DNA of 64,000 nt. Source: JBBDYG01 sp040901765. Its GTDB lineage: Bacteria; Planctomycetota; Planctomycetia; Pirellulales; Lacipirellulaceae. Below are positions 6,917 through 17,940 of the stretch, in pieces; the first letter of the stretch is position 1, and every line of letters begins with the position of its first letter. The notes beneath the pieces are model-generated. The model was not told the origin of the DNA, ran no database searches, and saw nothing but the letters and a program-made list of their open reading frames with translations. A program made the position numbers and the translations under genes. Location of the stretch: contig JBBDYG010000075.1 of assembly GCA_040901765.1 (NCBI GenBank), forward strand, positions 1 to 64,000, read 5' to 3'.

Positions 6917-9154
6917 TTAAGGACGATCAATGATCTCTTCACCGGCGCGGGTAATCATCGCATTGAGCACGCGGCGATCAACGTCGGACGGGACAAATTG
7001 CACGCTGCCATCGACGAGCACGAACTGCGCTCCGCCGGGGTGGTCGCTGCGGAACGTGGAAGTAAAGGCCGAATCCCACCGCGCCTGTTCGTCGTCGAAG
7101 TTATACCGCCGGCCTTCGCCGGTGTGGCCCCAGGCGTGGAACCAGTACCCTTCAGCCCAAGCGTGGTCGCCCCACCGCGGCGAGCCGTCGTACGAGCACC
7201 CGCTGTCCCACAAATAGCTGGCAAACCCGAAATTCGTCTCGCCCACCAGCAACGTGTGCGACGCTCCGTCGCCAATGCGCTTGAAACTGCACTCGTAGCG
7301 CTGACCCGCAGCAGTGGGGGGACTCACAAAGGCACCATCGAGTTGATCGTGCGAAGAGTGTTTTACGCGCGTGCTAATCAAATAGCTTCCCGGCCCTAGT
7401 TGCTCGCCACATTCGGAAACCGGCATCGGCCGAGGCAGAGTCATGGAGGGGCAAGTGTAGGGGGGTAATTCCCGACTCGTAAAAGGCAAGTTCACCTCGT
7501 CATTGATTGATTTGGTAATATCATATTGTTCGTAGATTGCTCCCTCTTCCAAGAACGGCAACAGTAGCACCAGTGTGCTGCCAAGTTGGCTGAATTGGTC
7601 TCCGTCGTTCTCCGACCCCATCGAGACTAATCCCCCGCCGCGGCTCAGCACCTTCGGCGGCGGCAAGGTTTGGTGGGTGCTGTGAAATGAATGGGCGGCC
7701 AATCCGATTTGTTTGAGGTTGTTGCCGCACGACATCCGCCGCGCCGCTTCCCGCGCCGCCTGCACCGCCGGCAGCAGGATGGCAATCAAGATGCCGATGA
7801 TCGCGATCACGACCAGCAGCTCAACAAGGGTAAAGCCACTATTCGGGTGGCACGCCCAGAGTCTTCGATGGGTGTGGTGAAGTTGGTACCTGCTGCGCCA
7901 CGCCCTTCGAGGACTCAGGGCGTGCCACCCCATGTAAATCACCGACACTCCAACAGCAATCAATGCTAGCCACCACGTCCCCGGTTCCGGCACCGCAGCG
8001 CTCGATGTCGGTAACAGCGGCGACGCATAATTATCTCGCCACACGGCGTAGTCGGCCGCATTGATGAACGCATCGCCATTGCCGTCGGCGCCGCTGCCGG
8101 CGGTCACGGTCGCGCCGTAGGTCCGCGCCCACTCGTCGTAGTCGAATACGTCGACGACCGTGTCGTGGTTGTAATCTCCCGACAGCGGAACGTCGTCCAG
8201 AATCGTGACGGCCAGTTCAATCGTCGGACCTTCGCCTTCGTAACCAGGTCCGCTCGGATTTTGATCGAGGGCGAAGATGGGATAGACGCCTCCTTGCCCG
8301 GCTTGCTGGAGCGAAGAGAAAAAGAACCCGAGATGGCCCGCCGCCAGCGATGACTGAAGGTATTGGACGACACCCTGGTTCGACAGATTCGGCTCGAACA
8401 CAAATTTAGAACCCGCTGGAACCGAGGTCCCGGGCGTCCACTCAACGCCCAGTTCGTCGTAGACCTTGCCGATGCTGAACGGATCGGGGGTCCAAGCCGC
8501 GGTCGTGTTGCCCGGCGCGGTGGCGCTGTAGCCACCGGCGACTGCGTTTTCCACGTCGTTGCCATCCGCATCGATGGAATAAAGTTGATAGGGTCCCGTG
8601 AAGTTCCCTGCTTGAATGGGCCACCGCCGATCGCCCGAATTAAAATACTCGACGCCCGTTTCGCCTTGAAATCCGAAGGTTTGATAGTCGCCGCCGAAGC
8701 CGATGGCGTACATATCGACGGGATGCCCGGGGTCGTCTCCGCCGAGCGTGGTCAGCTCAAAGACATCCTCCGGCGTGTTGTCGTAGGTGATCGAGTTGGT
8801 GAGTGTCAGCGTTATTCGCAACGAATCGATGCGGTACCTCGAGTTATCGTCCAACAGGGGAATATTGGCCGAGGTGTCGGTGACGACAATAAAACTGCCG
8901 CGGCGAGAGGGATCGGTGCCCGTGCCGGGATAGAGCTCAGCCGGCTGACCGTCAATCGTTATCGAATAGGCCGAGAACGCTGAAGCGACGTCGCGCACCG
9001 ATCCCAGGCCGTTGGCCGAGCTCGTCGGATAGAAATACATCTCGATTTCAGGATCGGTCGTCGAATGCGACTCGCCGTGGGATACTCCCGCAGGAAGCAA
9101 TGCAAGGAGCCACAAGCCGACAATGCCGCCGCGGACATAAATCTGGTTTGACAT
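6917..9154 (-). CDS. Fusion of a PEP-CTERM/dockerin protein with a DUF1559 type II pseudopilin
   Basis: 745 residues in one uninterrupted frame, built from what are normally two separate genes. Residues 1-400: signal peptide, a beta-rich domain of unknown function, two dockerin-like calcium loops (GDYNHDTVVDVFDYDEW and GADGNGDAFINAADYAVW), then VPEPGTWW, a hydrophobic helix and basic residues, i.e. a PEP-CTERM sorting tail. Residues 409-437 are encoded by an 86-bp inverted repeat. Residues 438-745 are a complete DUF1559 protein: the GFTLVELLVVIAIIGILIAI prepilin segment, AVQAAREAARRMSC, and a C-terminal VLVDGSVQFV. ATG at 9154 with GGAG nine bases upstream. Either a real fusion or two genes joined because the repeat removed the stop. 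If made as one chain, the prepilin and exosortase signals would be internal. Lies 95 bases downstream of a PEP-CTERM gene, probably co-transcribed. Confidence 0.8.
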   Translation of the reverse strand: MSNQIYVRGGIVGLWLLALLPAGVSHGESHSTTDPEIEMYFYPTSSANGLGSVRDVASAFSAYSITIDGQPAELYPGTGTDPSRRGSFIVVTDTSANIPLLDDNSRYRIDSLRITLTLTNSITYDNTPEDVFELTTLGGDDPGHPVDMYAIGFGGDYQTFGFQGETGVEYFNSGDRRWPIQAGNFTGPYQLYSIDADGNDVENAVAGGYSATAPGNTTAAWTPDPFSIGKVYDELGVEWTPGTSVPAGSKFVFEPNLSNQGVVQYLQSSLAAGHLGFFFSSLQQAGQGGVYPIFALDQNPSGPGYEGEGPTIELAVTILDDVPLSGDYNHDTVVDVFDYDEWARTYGATVTAGSGADGNGDAFINAADYAVWRDNYASPLLPTSSAAVPEPGTWWLALIAVGVSVIYMGWHALSPRRAWRSRYQLHHTHRRLWACHPNSGFTLVELLVVIAIIGILIAILLPAVQAAREAARRMSCGNNLKQIGLAAHSFHSTHQTLPPPKVLSRGGGLVSMGSENDGDQFSQLGSTLVLLLPFLEEGAIYEQYDITKSINDEVNLPFTSRELPPYTCPSMTLPRPMPVSECGEQLGPGSYLISTRVKHSSHDQLDGAFVSPPTAAGQRYECSFKRIGDGASHTLLVGETNFGFASYLWDSGCSYDGSPRWGDHAWAEGYWFHAWGHTGEGRRYNFDDEQARWDSAFTSTFRSDHPGGAQFVLVDGSVQFVPSDVDRRVLNAMITRAGEEIIDRP
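7845..7930. repeat. Inverted-repeat element with conserved centre, copy 1 (inside a coding frame)
   Basis: Arms of about 33 bp (starting GGGTGGCACGCCC on each strand) pair with four differences, two of them T/C changes that still allow G-U pairing. The 20-bp centre contains TGGTACCTGCTGCG. Element 32571-32648 has different arms but a centre of the same length containing TGGTACCCGCTGCG. This copy lies in frame between the PEP-CTERM tail and the pilin segment of the fusion gene. Confidence 0.85.
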
Positions 9155-9249
9155 CTTGATCAAACTCCGTGAAAAACAGTTTCAATCGGTCCCGTCCGGC
9201 GGTGGCGGCGGCTAGCGCCGGACGGGTATGTATATCCATCTCAATTCGT

Positions 9250-10023
9250 TCAGGCCGCGCGGTTTCGGCGCAGCACGAGCAACGCACCAACGACGGCCAG
9301 TCCGGCCAACGTCACCGACCCTGGCTCCGGAATCGCCGAAATGGCATTGATCCGGGGGTTGCGCTCCGAAGTCCAAAACGTATCAACCTGAAACGCGTCA
9401 AGTCCGCGGCTCGTTTCGGTTGAGGTCATTAACATCGACAGCGGCAAATCGTTGCCCGGCGCGGTCCACTCCTGCCAATACATCCCCGCTCCGTTTTCAT
9501 TGATCGCAAAGAGGTCCTTCACCTTCGTCCACGAACCGTCCATGGCGAATTCAAGAGCGCTAACGCCGTTGCCGGGTTGCCCGACTACTTGCAGCACCAC
9601 CGTTGTGAAACCACCGACATCGCTGGCGGGCGCGACGGCGGTGATATGGTCGAGCGCCGCGTTATCGAAACCGGAATAGTAGTTGCCGCTCCCGCTGCGA
9701 TGGCCGCTGGTGGTGGGCAAAGGGTCGTTCACGCCGTCGTTCCCCTGATACAGCCGCGGGGTGAGTGCCGTCGTGGCGCCGCCGACATCGGGTGTGCTGT
9801 CATCCAAGATGCGAAAGAACCCATCCGGCGGGGCGGGGTAGACCGGGTGCGTTCCTTCCAGCACATCCCAACCGAACCACGAGGTGTCGGCGTCGTTGCC
9901 GCGGGTCCAGGCGTCGGGCGCAAGGTCCCACGTTTGACCCAAATTGGTGGTAATTGCCGCGGCGTCGCGCGGCAGGCATGCCAGTGCCAGGCCCAGTGCC
10001 AAGCCGAATCGAAGCAGACTCAT
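9250..10023 (-). CDS. PEP-CTERM sorting-domain protein
   Basis: 257 residues. The signal peptide (LLRFGLALGLALACLPRDAAA) is followed by a beta-rich extracellular region with many Gly/Asp/Asn and Trp residues. The C-terminus holds AIPEPGSVTLAGLAVVGALLVLRRNRAA: the PEP motif, a membrane helix and a basic end recognised by exosortase. So it is expected to be exported, processed and anchored or released at the surface. ATG at 10023 with GGGAG eight bases upstream; an in-frame TTG 30 bases earlier is less likely. First gene of a probable two-gene unit with the PEP-CTERM/DUF1559 fusion downstream. Biochemical role unknown. Confidence 0.85.
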   Translation of the reverse strand: MSLLRFGLALGLALACLPRDAAAITTNLGQTWDLAPDAWTRGNDADTSWFGWDVLEGTHPVYPAPPDGFFRILDDSTPDVGGATTALTPRLYQGNDGVNDPLPTTSGHRSGSGNYYSGFDNAALDHITAVAPASDVGGFTTVVLQVVGQPGNGVSALEFAMDGSWTKVKDLFAINENGAGMYWQEWTAPGNDLPLSMLMTSTETSRGLDAFQVDTFWTSERNPRINAISAIPEPGSVTLAGLAVVGALLVLRRNRAA

Positions 10024-10176
10024 CAGTCGATCTCCCCAAGTTGCCGGGGCCAAATCGGGAAAGCGACGGGGGTGGCCCCAACCGAACGTCGCAAGCGAGA
10101 AATGGCCGAAGGCCTCACCAATGAAGCCGTCCGGTCAAGAGTGGCTGGCAACCGAGAAAACTGGGCTGGCTGTCTT

Positions 10177-10195
10177 GATATTGATTCTCAATTGC
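10177..10195. promoter_or_regulatory. Possible Fur box upstream of hemP
   Basis: GATATTGATTCTCAATTGC agrees with the classical 19-bp Fur consensus at 13 positions and contains the palindrome ATTGA-TTC-TCAAT. It lies about 80 bases before hemP, in the 252-bp divergent gap between hemP and a PEP-CTERM gene. Iron control of hemP is known in proteobacteria; the site here is an inference. Confidence 0.4.
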
Positions 10196-10275
10196 GATAT
10201 CGTAATGTCTCCACGCCCCACGTCAACCCCCTCTCGCCGACTTTCGGGCAAGTTTTTTCGCGAGCTAATCCCCCC

Positions 10276-10458
10276 ATGAATGAGCCTGAAAAAGATGCGT
10301 CGGATGCCGGCCACGCCCACGGTGAAACCCCCGCCGCGATCCGCGTCATCCCCTCCGAAGACCTCCTTCGCGGCGAGCGGCAGGTCGTCATCCTCCACCA
10401 TGGCGAGGCCTACCGCCTGCTGGTGACCCGCAACGATAAGTTGCTGCTGCAGAAGTAG
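10276..10458 (+). CDS. hemP: Hemin uptake protein HemP
   Basis: 60 residues, the usual length of the HemP/HmuP family. The C-terminal half, IPSEDLLRGERQVVILHH followed by GEAYRLLVTRNDKLLLQK, matches the family pattern S-x-x-L-(L)-x-G-x-R-x-V-x-I-x-H-x-G-x-x-Y-x-L-x-x-T-x-x-x-K-L-I-L-x-K. The N-terminus is a short acidic tail. In proteobacteria this small protein helps expression or function of haem uptake. No haem-transport gene lies next to it here, so it stands alone. A Fur-like site lies upstream. A heptamer array follows the stop within four bases. Confidence 0.82.
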   Translation: MNEPEKDASDAGHAHGETPAAIRVIPSEDLLRGERQVVILHHGEAYRLLVTRNDKLLLQK

Positions 10459-10461
10459 CTC

Positions 10462-10489
10462 TCAGCTATCAGCCGTCAGCTATCAGCCA
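10462..10489. repeat. Heptamer tandem array (TCAGCYR)4
   Basis: Four 7-bp units TCAGCTA, TCAGCCG, TCAGCTA, TCAGCCA follow the hemP stop codon. Confidence 0.8.
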
Positions 10490-10555
10490 GAGAGGCGTGG
10501 CATGATGTGCGACATGGCCGTGCGGCATTATGGTTCTTGTCAGGCAAAGCCTGAC

Positions 10556-11365
10556 CTACATGAGCGGCACGCGCAGGCCGTCGTATGCCAAAGCCATTCC
10601 CGCCGGCAGCATCACATTGGTCGCCTCGTGCTCTAGATCGTGCGACATGTGCGTGAAATAGGTTTGTCGCGGCTTGAGGTCGCGTGAAATCGCCGCTGCC
10701 TCGTCGAGCGAAAAATGGGTCGAGTGCCCCTTGTGCCGCAGGGCGTCGAGCACGAGCACGTCGAGGCCGCGCAGCAGTTCCATGCTCGCGGCGGGAATCG
10801 AATTCGTATCGGTGCAGTACGCCACGTTGCCGACTCGAAAGCCGAGCACCTGGAAATGCTTCCCGTGTTCCAGGCGAAGAGGGGTGACACGCGTCCCCAG
10901 CACTTCGAATGGCTCGGTGCCGATCCGGTGCATTGCGAGTTGCGGCACGCCCCCCGCGTGAAGGTCTTTCGGCGGGGCGAAAGCATAGTCGTAGGACTTT
11001 CGAATCCGGTCCTCGACGCTCGCCTCACAGTAAAGCGGCACGGCCCCGCCGAGGTAAAACTGCATCAGCCGCAGATCGTCCAGACCGTAGACGTGGTCCA
11101 CGTGCTCATGCGTGTAGAGCACGGCATGCACCAAGCCAATTTGCTCGCGTAGAAGTTGCTCTCGCATATCGGGGGATGTGTCGATCAGCAGGTTTCCGCC
11201 GGGCAGGCCGAGAATCGCACTGCACCGAGTCCGTTTGTTTTTGAGGTTCGGACTTTGGCAAACCATGCAACCGCAGCCAATTACGGGGACGCCGACGCTG
11301 GTACCGGTGCCCAGTAGAATCAACTGCCCCGATATATCGGTCGAAATCGGAGCGGAGAGAGGCAT
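10556..11365 (-). CDS. MBL-fold metal-dependent hydrolase (PhnP / phosphoribosyl cyclic phosphodiesterase-like)
   Basis: 269 residues from the ATG at 11365. Early LLGTGTSVGVPVIGCGCMVC is the opening of PhnP-like beta-lactamase-fold hydrolases, with a Cys cluster that in PhnP binds a structural zinc. The metal-binding motif THEHVDHVYGLDDLR supplies HxHxDH. Further ligands are probably the Asp in YCTDTNSIP and the His in FTHMSHDLEHE. Such enzymes cleave phosphodiesters; the substrate is not evident. The neighbourhood contains no phosphonate (phn) genes. An upstream extension to 11470 is in frame but basic and low-complexity, and is unlikely to be translated. Confidence 0.82.
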   Translation of the reverse strand: MPLSAPISTDISGQLILLGTGTSVGVPVIGCGCMVCQSPNLKNKRTRCSAILGLPGGNLLIDTSPDMREQLLREQIGLVHAVLYTHEHVDHVYGLDDLRLMQFYLGGAVPLYCEASVEDRIRKSYDYAFAPPKDLHAGGVPQLAMHRIGTEPFEVLGTRVTPLRLEHGKHFQVLGFRVGNVAYCTDTNSIPAASMELLRGLDVLVLDALRHKGHSTHFSLDEAAAISRDLKPRQTYFTHMSHDLEHEATNVMLPAGMALAYDGLRVPLM

Positions 11366-11753
11366 GGGCGGCGGTCGTCGGAATCTGAATCGGCTATGCA
11401 AATGTAGTTCGAGTTTACCAGTCCTCCGTCCGCCTTGCCGAGACACGGAACGCGCGGTGAAGCAGGTCACTAATCACGGACCCACCGGCCCTGACCCCTG
11501 ATCACTGGCCAACGTCTGCCATCCTGGCAGGCAGCATCGGGCGAGATTGCTCGATTTTCGGTCACAGCGCGCATTTCAATCACGCTTGACCCACCCTGCC
11601 AATCGCAATAAACTTTTGCTGGTAGCCAAGTTGCGCTGATTCTGTGCCTGTAGTCACACTGCTAGCCTGGCAAGCTCCGTTTGCTCGGCACTCGCTTCGC
11701 ATTGGCGGTACGAGTTTCTTAACTGTCCTGCCGCCCCTGTACTGTCGGTAATC
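11366..11753. other. Divergent intergenic region upstream of secA
   Basis: 388 bases between the MBL hydrolase and secA. It holds a three-unit heptamer array (CCCTGAC, CCCTGAT, CACTGGC at 11489-11509). No RNA gene or strong promoter consensus was recognised, and secA has no clear ribosome-binding site. Confidence 0.5.
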
Positions 11754-15452
<3,699 letters not shown>

Positions 15453-15488
15453 CGTATCATCCTAGTTAATCTATTGAATCAAGCTATG

Positions 15489-15560
15489 AACCGCTGATGG
15501 ACGCTAATGATCGTTAATTGCGAATGCAAAACCGAGCGTTATTAGCGGCCATTAGCGGTT
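15489..15560. repeat. Inverted-repeat element between secA and waaA
   Basis: Left arm AACCGCTGATGGACGCTAAT and right arm ending GGCCATTAGCGGTT pair over 22 bp with three differences; 28 bases lie between. It ends 31 bases before the waaA start and could act on secA 3' or waaA 5' RNA (inference). Confidence 0.7.
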
Positions 15561-15591
15561 ACAATTCCGCACCTTGGGAAAGGACTCCCAC

Positions 15592-16965
15592 GTGTCGCAT
15601 CTCCGCAACTGCATATTGAACGCCGCTTATTTGGCGATACTCATCGTCTGCTCGCCGCTGGTGCTCTACGCTGCGGTGCGCACGGGCAAATACCGCGAAG
15701 GCTTTGCCCAAAAACTGCTCGGCCTCATGCCGCGGCGCGCCGGCGATCGGCCCTGCATCTGGCTCCATGCCGTGAGCGTCGGCGAGGTGAATTTGATCGC
15801 CACGATGCTAAGCGAGTTGCAACAGCGGCATCCCGATTGGGAGATCGTTCTCTCGACAACCACGAAAACGGGCCACGACCTTGCCCGCCGCAAATACGCT
15901 GACTACACCGTTTTCTACTGTCCGCTCGACTTCAGTTGGGCAGTTCGGCGGGCGATGCGTCGCATTCGACCGACAATGCTCGTGCTCGCGGAACTGGAAC
16001 TCTGGCCCAATTTGATCTTCGCCGCGAAGGAGCAGGGGGCCAAAGTCGCCATCGTCAACGGGCGGCTTAGCGACAACAGCTTCCGCGGCTATTGCCGCTT
16101 TCAATGGCTCGTGAAACCCATAATGCGACAGGTTGATTGTATTGTCGCGCAAAACGACGTAACTGCAAAGCGATTTCTCGCGTTGGGCGCTGAACCGGCA
16201 AGCGTTCGCGCCACCGGTTCGCTGAAGTTCGATGGCGCCGAAACGAACCGCCACAACCCGCGCACGCGGGCGCTGCGTGAACTCGCCGGCATCGCGCGCG
16301 ATGATGTCGTCTGGCTTGCCGGCAGCACGCAGGAGCCCGAAGAGCAGATCGCCATTGCCATTTACCGGCGTCTGGCCGAGCGATACCCGCAACTGCGGCT
16401 AATCATCGTACCGCGGCATCCCGAGCGCTTCGGAGAAGTTGCAGCGATGCTCGACGCGAGCGGTGTCGAGTGGCAATTCCGCAGTGAACTCGATTGCAAA
16501 TTGCAAAATGAGAATTGCAAATTGCAAATTGAAGAAGCAGCGCGTGAGCCGCGTCGTCCCCGACCGCGGCGCATTCTACTCGTCGATACGGTCGGCGAAC
16601 TCGGCGCCTGGTGGGGCGCAGCCACCATCGGCTTCGTCGGTGGCACTTTCGGCAGCCGCGGCGGCCAGAATATGATCGAACCCGCCGCCTACGGTGTGGC
16701 AACCGCGTTCGGCCCCAACACCTGGAACTTTCGCGACATCGTCGCCGCGCTGCTTGCAACGGACGGTGCCGTGGTGGTGAACGACGAGCGAGAACTAGAA
16801 CAGTTCGTCGAGCACTGTCTGAGCGACCCCACCTTCACGGCTAGTCTCGGATTACGAGCTCGAAAGTTCGTCGCCACACAGCTCGGAGCCACGGCGCGGA
16901 CGGTTGATCTAATCGACCGGGCACTGCAAGCCCAAACCGCCGTCGCTGCGCCGCAAGCGGCGTGA
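15592..16965 (+). CDS. waaA: 3-deoxy-D-manno-octulosonic acid (Kdo) transferase
   Basis: 457 residues. Transfers Kdo from CMP-Kdo to lipid A precursor at the inner membrane, so the organism probably makes lipopolysaccharide. N-terminal membrane helix (LNAAYLAILIVCSPLVLYAA), then the GT30 N-domain with IWLHAVSVGEV (catalytic Glu region) and ELELWPNLI, and a C-domain with GSTQEPEE, VPRHPERF, VDTVGELGAWWGAATIGFVG and GGQNMIEPAAYG. A 42-bp array of six 7-bp units (16493-16534) lies in frame and encodes CKLQNENCKLQI at about residue 302-315, in the loop between the VPRHPERF strand and VDTVGEL. GTG start at 15592 with AAGGA nine bases upstream; an in-frame TTG at 15574 lacks one. Also called kdtA. 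Confidence 0.9.
   Translation: MSHLRNCILNAAYLAILIVCSPLVLYAAVRTGKYREGFAQKLLGLMPRRAGDRPCIWLHAVSVGEVNLIATMLSELQQRHPDWEIVLSTTTKTGHDLARRKYADYTVFYCPLDFSWAVRRAMRRIRPTMLVLAELELWPNLIFAAKEQGAKVAIVNGRLSDNSFRGYCRFQWLVKPIMRQVDCIVAQNDVTAKRFLALGAEPASVRATGSLKFDGAETNRHNPRTRALRELAGIARDDVVWLAGSTQEPEEQIAIAIYRRLAERYPQLRLIIVPRHPERFGEVAAMLDASGVEWQFRSELDCKLQNENCKLQIEEAAREPRRPRPRRILLVDTVGELGAWWGAATIGFVGGTFGSRGGQNMIEPAAYGVATAFGPNTWNFRDIVAALLATDGAVVVNDERELEQFVEHCLSDPTFTASLGLRARKFVATQLGATARTVDLIDRALQAQTAVAAPQAA
16493..16534. repeat. Heptamer tandem array inside waaA
   Basis: Six units: ATTGCAA, ATTGCAA, AATGAGA, ATTGCAA, ATTGCAA, ATTGAAG. Six sevens make 42 bp, so the frame is kept. It is AT-rich in a GC-rich gene. Confidence 0.92.
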
Positions 16966-16980
16966 TGCCTACGCGACTTT

Positions 16981-17008
16981 CTGCCGGCTGCCTTCTGCCG
17001 GCTGCCCG
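16981..17008. repeat. Heptamer tandem array (CTGCCNN)4
   Basis: CTGCCGG, CTGCCTT, CTGCCGG, CTGCCCG in the short gap between the convergent waaA and rhomboid-like genes. Confidence 0.85.
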
Positions 17009-17010
17009 CT

Positions 17011-17817
17011 TCACTTCGCGATCACGTGCTCGTGGCTGCGAATATGATCGGGGCAGTAGCACTGTTGCCCGGAGCACTGCGAGCAATAGCGAAACGAAAC
17101 CTTGGGCGCCATGTCGCTCGTCAGCCCGCAGACGCGGCATTCGTGCGACATCGCCTTTTTAGCGGTCGGCGCCATTTTCTCGAACCGATGCCGCCGCTGC
17201 CGGTGACGCACGTAACGCCATAAGCTGCCGGCGAAGAAGAGCAGAAAGTCGGCCACCGTCGCCAGCACCAGCCAGAACTGCGGCCAACCTCCCTCGAAAA
17301 TGGCAATTGCGAATGTGAGCCACGTCAACAGCGCCAGCCACTTCGCTTTCACCGGAAGCACGAAGTAGATCATGAACGTGAAGTCCGGATAAAGCTGCGC
17401 GAAGGCAAGAAATAGCGACGTGTAAAGGTAGGCGTTTGTCGCAGTGAAGGGAGGGATGAAGAAGGAAACTGCAACCGTGGCGATCCAACCGATCAGCAGG
17501 TACAGATTGAACTTAAACACGCCCCAATCGCGTTCCAGCACAGAACTGTACATATAGAGCAAGTACCAGCCGAGTAAGAGCCAAATCAGCGGGACTTGTG
17601 GCGGTTGGATCAGAAACGTGAACACCCGCCACACCTCGCCCGCCAGCACCCGATCGGGCAACAGCCAGATCGTTTCCAAAATCTTCGGCGGTCGGCCCTG
17701 CAGGCTCTCCCAGTAGGAGAGGCCGTACACGACGATCTGTCCAACAACCAACGCCGGCACGATATTCGGCACCGCATAGCGGCCGAACCTGCGTTCCAGT
17801 CGTTTCATCCACTTCAT
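17011..17817 (-). CDS. Rhomboid-like membrane protein with C-terminal zinc-binding module
   Basis: 268 residues. Several membrane helices occupy residues about 15-200, with the rhomboid-type stretch GEVWRVFTFLIQPP...LYMYSSVLERDWGVFKFNLYLLIGW. The active-site GxSG of rhomboid proteases is not found; the equivalent helix reads AYLYTSLFLAFAQLYP, and the HxxxN of helix 2 is also absent, so proteolysis is unlikely. After a basic linker the C-terminus holds HECRVCG, CSQCSGQQCYCPDH and HEH, enough Cys/His to bind one or two zinc ions. Probably a membrane scaffold or chaperone-like pseudoprotease (inference). Divergently transcribed from the ABC ATPase gene. Confidence 0.72.
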   Translation of the reverse strand: MKWMKRLERRFGRYAVPNIVPALVVGQIVVYGLSYWESLQGRPPKILETIWLLPDRVLAGEVWRVFTFLIQPPQVPLIWLLLGWYLLYMYSSVLERDWGVFKFNLYLLIGWIATVAVSFFIPPFTATNAYLYTSLFLAFAQLYPDFTFMIYFVLPVKAKWLALLTWLTFAIAIFEGGWPQFWLVLATVADFLLFFAGSLWRYVRHRQRRHRFEKMAPTAKKAMSHECRVCGLTSDMAPKVSFRYCSQCSGQQCYCPDHIRSHEHVIAK

Positions 17818-17940
17818 CGTCGGCGGTCCGTGCGGAAATCGCGGGGCGTGTGAGAGCTTAATATCGCACGTCCGCGCGGCTCTGACTACGGGAACGGATA
17901 CACTGTCCGCCCTATGGGAGCGGGCTTATACTTGGCATAT

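Noticed and set aside
9577..10275. Upstream in-frame extension of hemP to a 293-residue protein
   Set aside because: The extension runs antisense through a PEP-CTERM gene and across the promoter region. The 60-residue protein starting at 10276 has the family length.
11366..11470. N-terminal extension of the MBL hydrolase
   Set aside because: The extra 35 residues are basic and low-complexity; the conserved start of the fold lies after ATG 11365.
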